Below, piece after piece: positions 59,357 to 64,000 of a stretch of DNA of 64,000 bases; position 1 is the first letter of the stretch, and each line of letters starts with the position of its first letter. The translations under genes and the position numbers were made by a program. The notes beneath the pieces are model-generated. The model ran no database searches, was not told the origin of the DNA, and worked only from the letters and a program-made list of their open reading frames with translations. Source of the stretch: Kalaharituber pfeilii (taxonomy: Eukaryota; Ascomycota; Pezizomycetes; Pezizales; Pezizaceae); contig WHUZ01000031.1 of NCBI GenBank assembly GCA_015179045.1, positions 124,001 to 188,000 on the forward strand, read 5' to 3'.

Positions 59357-59879
59357 TTCTTTACGAGAATATGGATTGAGGGTAATACAGTTTTCCCTTG
59401 CTATACCGGATCTGTAAAATCCGGCCTTTTTCGTCCGGTATAGCAAGGTTCCGTTATAGAATAAAATGCTTGGCAGAACAGAATAGGGATGGGCAGGAAA
59501 ATTAATGTAATTGGGAACAACGACAGCCTAATTTTATTATGTAATGTTAAGTTTAGTAAGCATCTGAAAGGTGAATGCAATGTGGGATAGCCAAGATTGG
59601 ACGTATCAGTGTTAGTGTATCCGGTATAGCAAATATTATTTGTATGGAGACAGGGGGGTAAGTGCCTGGCAATTCCTGTCCGGTCCGGTATTCTTAGTGC
59701 GTCCGGTATAGCAAGAGGGTTTTGTATGGGAGCGGTATGTAGCAACCTGAGAGTATCCGGTATAGCAAGGGAAAACTGTAGCTCCATTCTCAGGTGGAAG
59801 GTAAGCGTTAAGACCCCCTCCACGTCCTCTTCCTCTGCTTTCTTGAGGTGCTCTGGCATTCTGAAAGTGCAAAATATCT
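59357..59879 (+). repeat. Tandem duplication, copy 2 (interrupted by a transposon)
   Basis: The same 129-bp segment, here split into 59357-59387 and 59781-59879 by the element at 59388-59778. Differences from copy 1 are GTCAGCG to GTAAGCG, one extra C in the CCCC run, and CTACT to CTGCT. On the minus strand copy 2 reads as an open coding-like stretch (MPEHLKKAEEEDVEG); in copy 1 the missing C brings a stop. Confidence 0.95.
59388..59778. mobile_element. Pogo/Tc1-type miniature element (391 bp) with proven TA target duplication
   Basis: The left end begins CAGTTTTCCCTTGCTATACC and continues GGAT. The right end is the exact inverted complement over 24 bp. TA lies on both sides (59386-59387 and 59779-59780). 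The neighbouring copy of the host segment has a single TA there, so the pre-insertion sequence is visible. Inside, the word CCGGTATAGCAA recurs near 59434, 59621, 59704 and 59756 and inverted near 59397, which may represent transposase-binding sites. No transposase ORF is present, so it would move only with an enzyme supplied from elsewhere. Confidence 0.9.
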
Positions 59880-60507
59880 ATCTCCTAGCATCTCGCTTTG
59901 TAGCTTTAGAAAGTCCATGAAGGTGTACTTCCAATTGATGTGCTTTGAGATCCAATATGGCGCATGCAACCACAGACACCTGGTGCAAACGTTTAAATGA
60001 AACAAATGATAAATAGGAGGCACAGTCTACTACTTTAGAAATTAATTAATCTTGCCCAAAACTACGAGAACAATACAAGATACTCCGTTTCCACCAGTCA
60101 CCCAAACCGAACGACCCACCAGCTAGCCAACTAAACAGTACGAACCCACCATCCAATGTCATACCTCGTCTGAACTTGTTCCACCACACAATGCGGTATA
60201 AGAGTATCAATGTAGGAAAAAGAAATAAGGCAGCAGAAAAGGATGAATAAGATGACAAGATTTTCAGAAACAAGATCAATACAAAAGAGCATGTGGCTGA
60301 AGTGAAATGAAACCTATTCAGGGGGACGATACCAAGTAAGAAACGAAATGAAGTTTTTGGATACAAGAAACCGACAAGTTTGCTTTCGAACTGATGAAAT
60401 TGTGTTAATGATAGTCCTCAATACGAATTTGGAAACAAAAGAAAATTAGAGGGAAAAATAAATGACAAAGTGGGCTTAAACACCATGGTAGAAATATGAA
60501 ACTTTTC
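59880..60507. other. Spacer and 3' flank of the TMEM198-like gene
   Basis: A-rich on the plus strand. The hydrophobic minus ORF 60046-60366 is explained by T-richness and lies beyond the stop codon of the TMEM198-like gene. No gene is supported. Confidence 0.6.
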
Positions 60508-63500
60508 TTAGGTTGTGCTAGCCTTAGCTTGAAGCTTTCGCATAGCCTCCCTGTGTGCATTCAGCATATCAGGCCTCCTCATGCGCTCTTCAATAAGCGC
60601 ATCCCGCTGTGCCTTTTCTGTCTCTTTTTCTTTCCTGTGAAGTGCCGCCTGTTGCTTCTCACTTAAAACCACCATAGCCTTTCGCTGGACTTGTGAATTT
60701 TCTTGCTGTTGACAAAAGTGAGGGTCCTGTCTCAAGCTCTCCCTCCAATTCTGCAAAAGGTGGGTTTGCTTGGCTGCTGTTGGTGAGGGAGGATTGAAAC
60801 CGTAACTATTGCGTGGACTGAAGGATGGCATTGGAGTATGAGGGCGTTGTGATTGAAACGCTGCCTGGTGACTGCGAAGAAAGTCGCGCCGCTCGCTGAG
60901 TGGGATATCATCATTGTTGCTCAGCTGATTCACATTTAACACAGATGCAGTATCACCGAGAACTGGTTTATGAAAGCCACTTGGTGAGGCAGCCCTCATT
61001 ATCTGTTCTTGAGCCAATAGAGCCGGTCTAGATTTCAGCATGCTCTCGCGCTTTCCAATTAGAGTAGTAGTGTAGGGGATTAGAGGGGTAGGGGATATGG
61101 CGCGGGTTTGCACCGGTGGGGATGGTGAATGCTGAACTGTAGGTTTCTCTGTTGCAGTAATCTCCCCTTCAGATATGACAGGAACAGAGCTGGGCTTCAA
61201 TGCTGGCCGTAAGGGTATTGACATAGAAACGGGGGGGTTTTGTGTTGGCGGTTGTGGTGGCGGTGGAGGTGAAGAAGATGGCGTAGCAGGCGCAGCATGA
61301 AGAACTCCAAAACTCAAGGGAGTATGAGCTCTTGTGGGGGTACCGCTTGTGGGTTGCTCAGAGAAAGACATCCTTGACATTGTTCGTGAAGGTGGCTGAG
61401 ATCTGGCATCTATGGATGCAGTAGGTGCAAGCTCCGTTACCAGAACAGGGGCAGGTGATTCGTCCGGAACATCGTCATCCAAAGAGCGATTCCCGTTTAA
61501 GTCATCTAGCTCAAGCAGCTCCGCATCAGCTAGATGTTTCGCCCATTCATTAGTTCTGTATGTTTTATGAATTCGCGAGCAGTGGTTTTGAAGGTTATTA
61601 AGCTCTGCAAGTGAAGGTGGAGCGGAACTAGTCTTCTCTGCTGAACCAACTGATGACATCTTGCGCTCTTCCGAATGTATCGAGGAAGACTGATGTTCCT
61701 CAGAGGCCACTGAGGAGACCTTCGGGTCATGACACGATTTGTTATCTGGGGATGCTTCATCCGTGCCACGCGAGTCCAAAATTTCCTCCGCTTTTTCGTT
61801 TTGCGGCGAAAGTGTGTTGGTAGTATCGACAATATTTTGCTTCTCAGTACCGGAGCCGTCGACATTATCGTCACTGGAATCTCTTTTATCCGTTGAATCA
61901 GGCTCTGCAGCCCCGGCCTGTACGCTAATTACCTCTTCAGCGCACGTAGATGCCTGTGCTGGTTCATATTTGGTCAATTCTTCCAGGTGAGCAGAATGAC
62001 CTATCGTATCTGCATAAGTTGCCAGAGACATTGCGTCTTCCTCATCCTTCTCATCAGGGATGTAAGGTATGTGCTGCCTAATCAAAATAGGAGGTGGAGG
62101 TGGCAGTTGAGTTTCCGAAGTCGGCGGGGTTTGTGAGTCACCTTGTGTTTCTGGCATATACTGTTGTAGATTGCCTTCGGCTGGTGCTCTGGCATCTTCT
62201 GCAGCAAATGGAGGAGGTTGCTCTTCTTGTTCGGGAATAACCACTTGCCCTTCGCCCTCCGCTGACACTGCATCCTTTCCTTCTACCTGTAGCCCTGCCA
62301 TTTCAATATGTTCATCCCCCTCCTGCTCCATTTCCTTTGTCTCTACACCATCGTTTATTTCTTTATTTCCCTTAACACAATCATCCTCCATTGATGTCGT
62401 CCTGGAGTAAGCCCCCGAAGCAACCCCGCTGTCAGGTCTGGAGCCTTTCTCAGCAGTTTCTGTTTCCGCTGCGTTTCCATATATTTTCTCCCATTGAGCT
62501 CGTTCCTCACGATCCTGCTCTTCCACTCGCCTGCCAACGTCTTCATTAAGCTTTTCAACGTCCTCTTGGGCCTTCAGTCGCTCGCGTCGCTTCTGCTCAC
62601 GACGTTCTTTGAGAATCTTCCACAATTTCATTTGCGACATGATTCCAAATATAGTTATAAGCAGAATTATTGCAATCTCCACTCGCATACCACGGGTATG
62701 AGGGTAAGTGTTGGTTTCGAGTGGAAATATAGATTCATTTAAATCTGCGCAAAAATCAGTCACTATCCTTCCTGTAAACAGTCAAAGTAACCCACTCCAA
62801 ATATAGAGCCAGAACTCCTTTAGCCCAGCTCTTGAAAAACAATCAATCCCTAGGACAATACTTGTAGCGCCTGAAAACGAGGTTGCGACTATTAAAGTGT
62901 ATGGCTTCGTGACACGGTAAAAAGCCAACCCAAACACTGCTATGCTAAATACAGCGATCATGATAAGTTTGCCGTAAGTGTTGTCAATGAGTCCACCGGG
63001 CTTGAGCACAAGGACTACCCACTGGAATTTAGTGTCACAATAACGATATAGGTTAAATTTAAACTTACACCACATAGATAGACAATACCCGCCAAGCAAA
63101 CAACCTAATGTTTCCGTGACTTCTGGGAAAATAACGGCCACCGCACCGAACAATAAGCCGGTGATGGTTGATGCTATAACATATGCTCCTTGAATAGCAT
63201 CTTTCACAGGCGGGTTCATGACATATACAATCAAAACCTGACCAACATTAGTTATTACTATGTATTGCAACAGAAAGGAGTTACCTACTGTCACTCCCAA
63301 GGCACTTAAATAAGCCACGGAAAGGAATATCTGAATCCTATACCCAATCTAGTCAGATCCAATACCGTTATTCCAGATGGCTAAGAGTGTAGCCTACTTC
63401 TGCTTTTTTATACCGATCAAGCAAAATGGTATGCCAGTAAGCATTAAGATCACACCTGCCACTGCTATCCCTGGAGTAACCTTCGGTGAGATTGGCAATC

Positions 63501-63996
63501 CAACACCGCTGTACACTGGGATAGTGTCCGGATCTGCTTAGACACGTTATCAACATGCACTGAGGCCCACAATGCCCTTCCGGCTTCACTTCTCGCCTGC
63601 TCACGCCCCACGGCCAGTGAGCAGCAGAATATTAGGGGACAACGTACCCGTTTCCTTGTCCACGCTGTCCGTGATCAACGTCGGGACAGATCCGCCATCT
63701 GTAAGCGTTCCGGTCATTGAGGGAGCAGTGGTCGAGGTGTTTGTTGTGGATGTTGCCGTTGCTCGGAGGGTGGTGCGTCCAGATACGGTCGCCAGAGTTC
63801 GTGTGGAAGTCGCCTTGTCATCCTCCACGCTCGCGGTTCGGTCGTCCTCAGTGGTCCCCCCATCCTGCCTTTCCCTGAGCACAGCTGACCCCAACGCTAT
63901 ATCCACACACAGGAAAGCCAAAAGAAAGAACGTGAGCCACAAAGAAAGTGCTGATGGGGACCGTCGGGTGGAGAAAAAAAGAGATCTCGGATGCAT
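60508..63996 (-). CDS. TMEM198/DUF4203-like multispanning membrane protein with a long cytosolic tail
   Basis: Six exons (63996-63648, 63536-63398, 63337-63289, 63237-63069, 63014-62796, 62744-60508) give 1053 residues. All junctions are GT-AG and in frame. A signal peptide (LSLWLTFFLLAFLCVDIALG, about 18-37) is followed by a Ser/Thr-rich, probably glycosylated segment to about 120. The membrane domain follows: VAGVILMLTGIPFCLIGI, IFLSVAYLSALGVTVLIVYV, GAYVIASTITGLLFGAVAVI, LGGYCLSMWFLVLKPGG, KLIMIAVFSIAVFGLAFY, a segment around ATSFSGATSIVLGID, and VEIAIILLITIFGIMSQMKLW. This layout matches the TM198-like family. The 700-residue tail has a charged coiled coil, acidic and Pro-rich disorder, and a conserved-looking end (NWRESLRQD to the C-terminus). 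The molecular function of the family is unclear. Intron 3 (51 bp) is itself free of stops. The start ATG is four bases from the window end. Confidence 0.88.
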
Positions 63997-64000
63997 GGCT

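Overview
The window is nuclear DNA of a filamentous ascomycete (Pezizomycotina). The evidence is spliced genes with short GT-AG introns, a Set2 histone methyltransferase with WW and SRI domains, a DUF1770 protein, a TMEM198-like (DUF4203) protein with a very long tail, and a BEM46 hydrolase. Nine genes or gene ends can be supported in 64 kb. They are separated by long non-coding stretches with homopolymer runs, microsatellites and small inverted-repeat elements. This loose packing would fit a Pezizomycete-type genome, but that placement is inference. I recognised no tRNA or rRNA gene, CRISPR array or bacterial-type operon.

Layout. 1-941 (+) is the 3' part of a Ran1/Ksp1-like protein kinase. 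942-14736 is a 13.8 kb gene-poor stretch. 14737-15642 (-) is a Myb/SANT-like protein with two AT-hooks, three exons. 16356-16958 (-) is a polyglutamine protein whose 3' end is unresolved. 16959-25990 is gene-poor with two adjacent inverted-repeat elements near 23.4-23.9 kb. 25991-29159 (-) is SET2, four exons, 1000 residues. 29.2-34.1 kb holds two GC-rich islands. 34127-35741 (+) is BEM46, five exons, 309 residues. 37996-38944 (-) is a two-exon membrane protein of unknown function. 44762-45741 (-) is a two-finger zinc-finger protein. 48.5-50.7 kb holds a miniature element and a decayed pogo-like transposase. 52870-53961 (+) is a Myb-like nuclear protein. 55310-55652 is a mariner-like miniature element. 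58227-58933 (-) is a DUF1770 gene with a broken frame. 59222-59879 is a tandem duplication with a transposon in one copy. 60508-63996 (-) is the six-exon TMEM198-like membrane protein.

How the parts relate. Four of the genes have nuclear or chromatin roles (SET2, Myb/AT-hook, Myb-like, zinc finger) and three are membrane-associated, but nothing suggests a functional cluster. The most informative non-genic signal is a set of short TA-flanked inverted-repeat elements of the Tc1/mariner/pogo type. One sits beside its own unoccupied target copy. Two others, 31 kb apart, share the same terminal sequence. A pogo-type transposase relic is also present. Exon borders were derived by eye from frame continuity and GT/AG sites. 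No search or RNA evidence was available.
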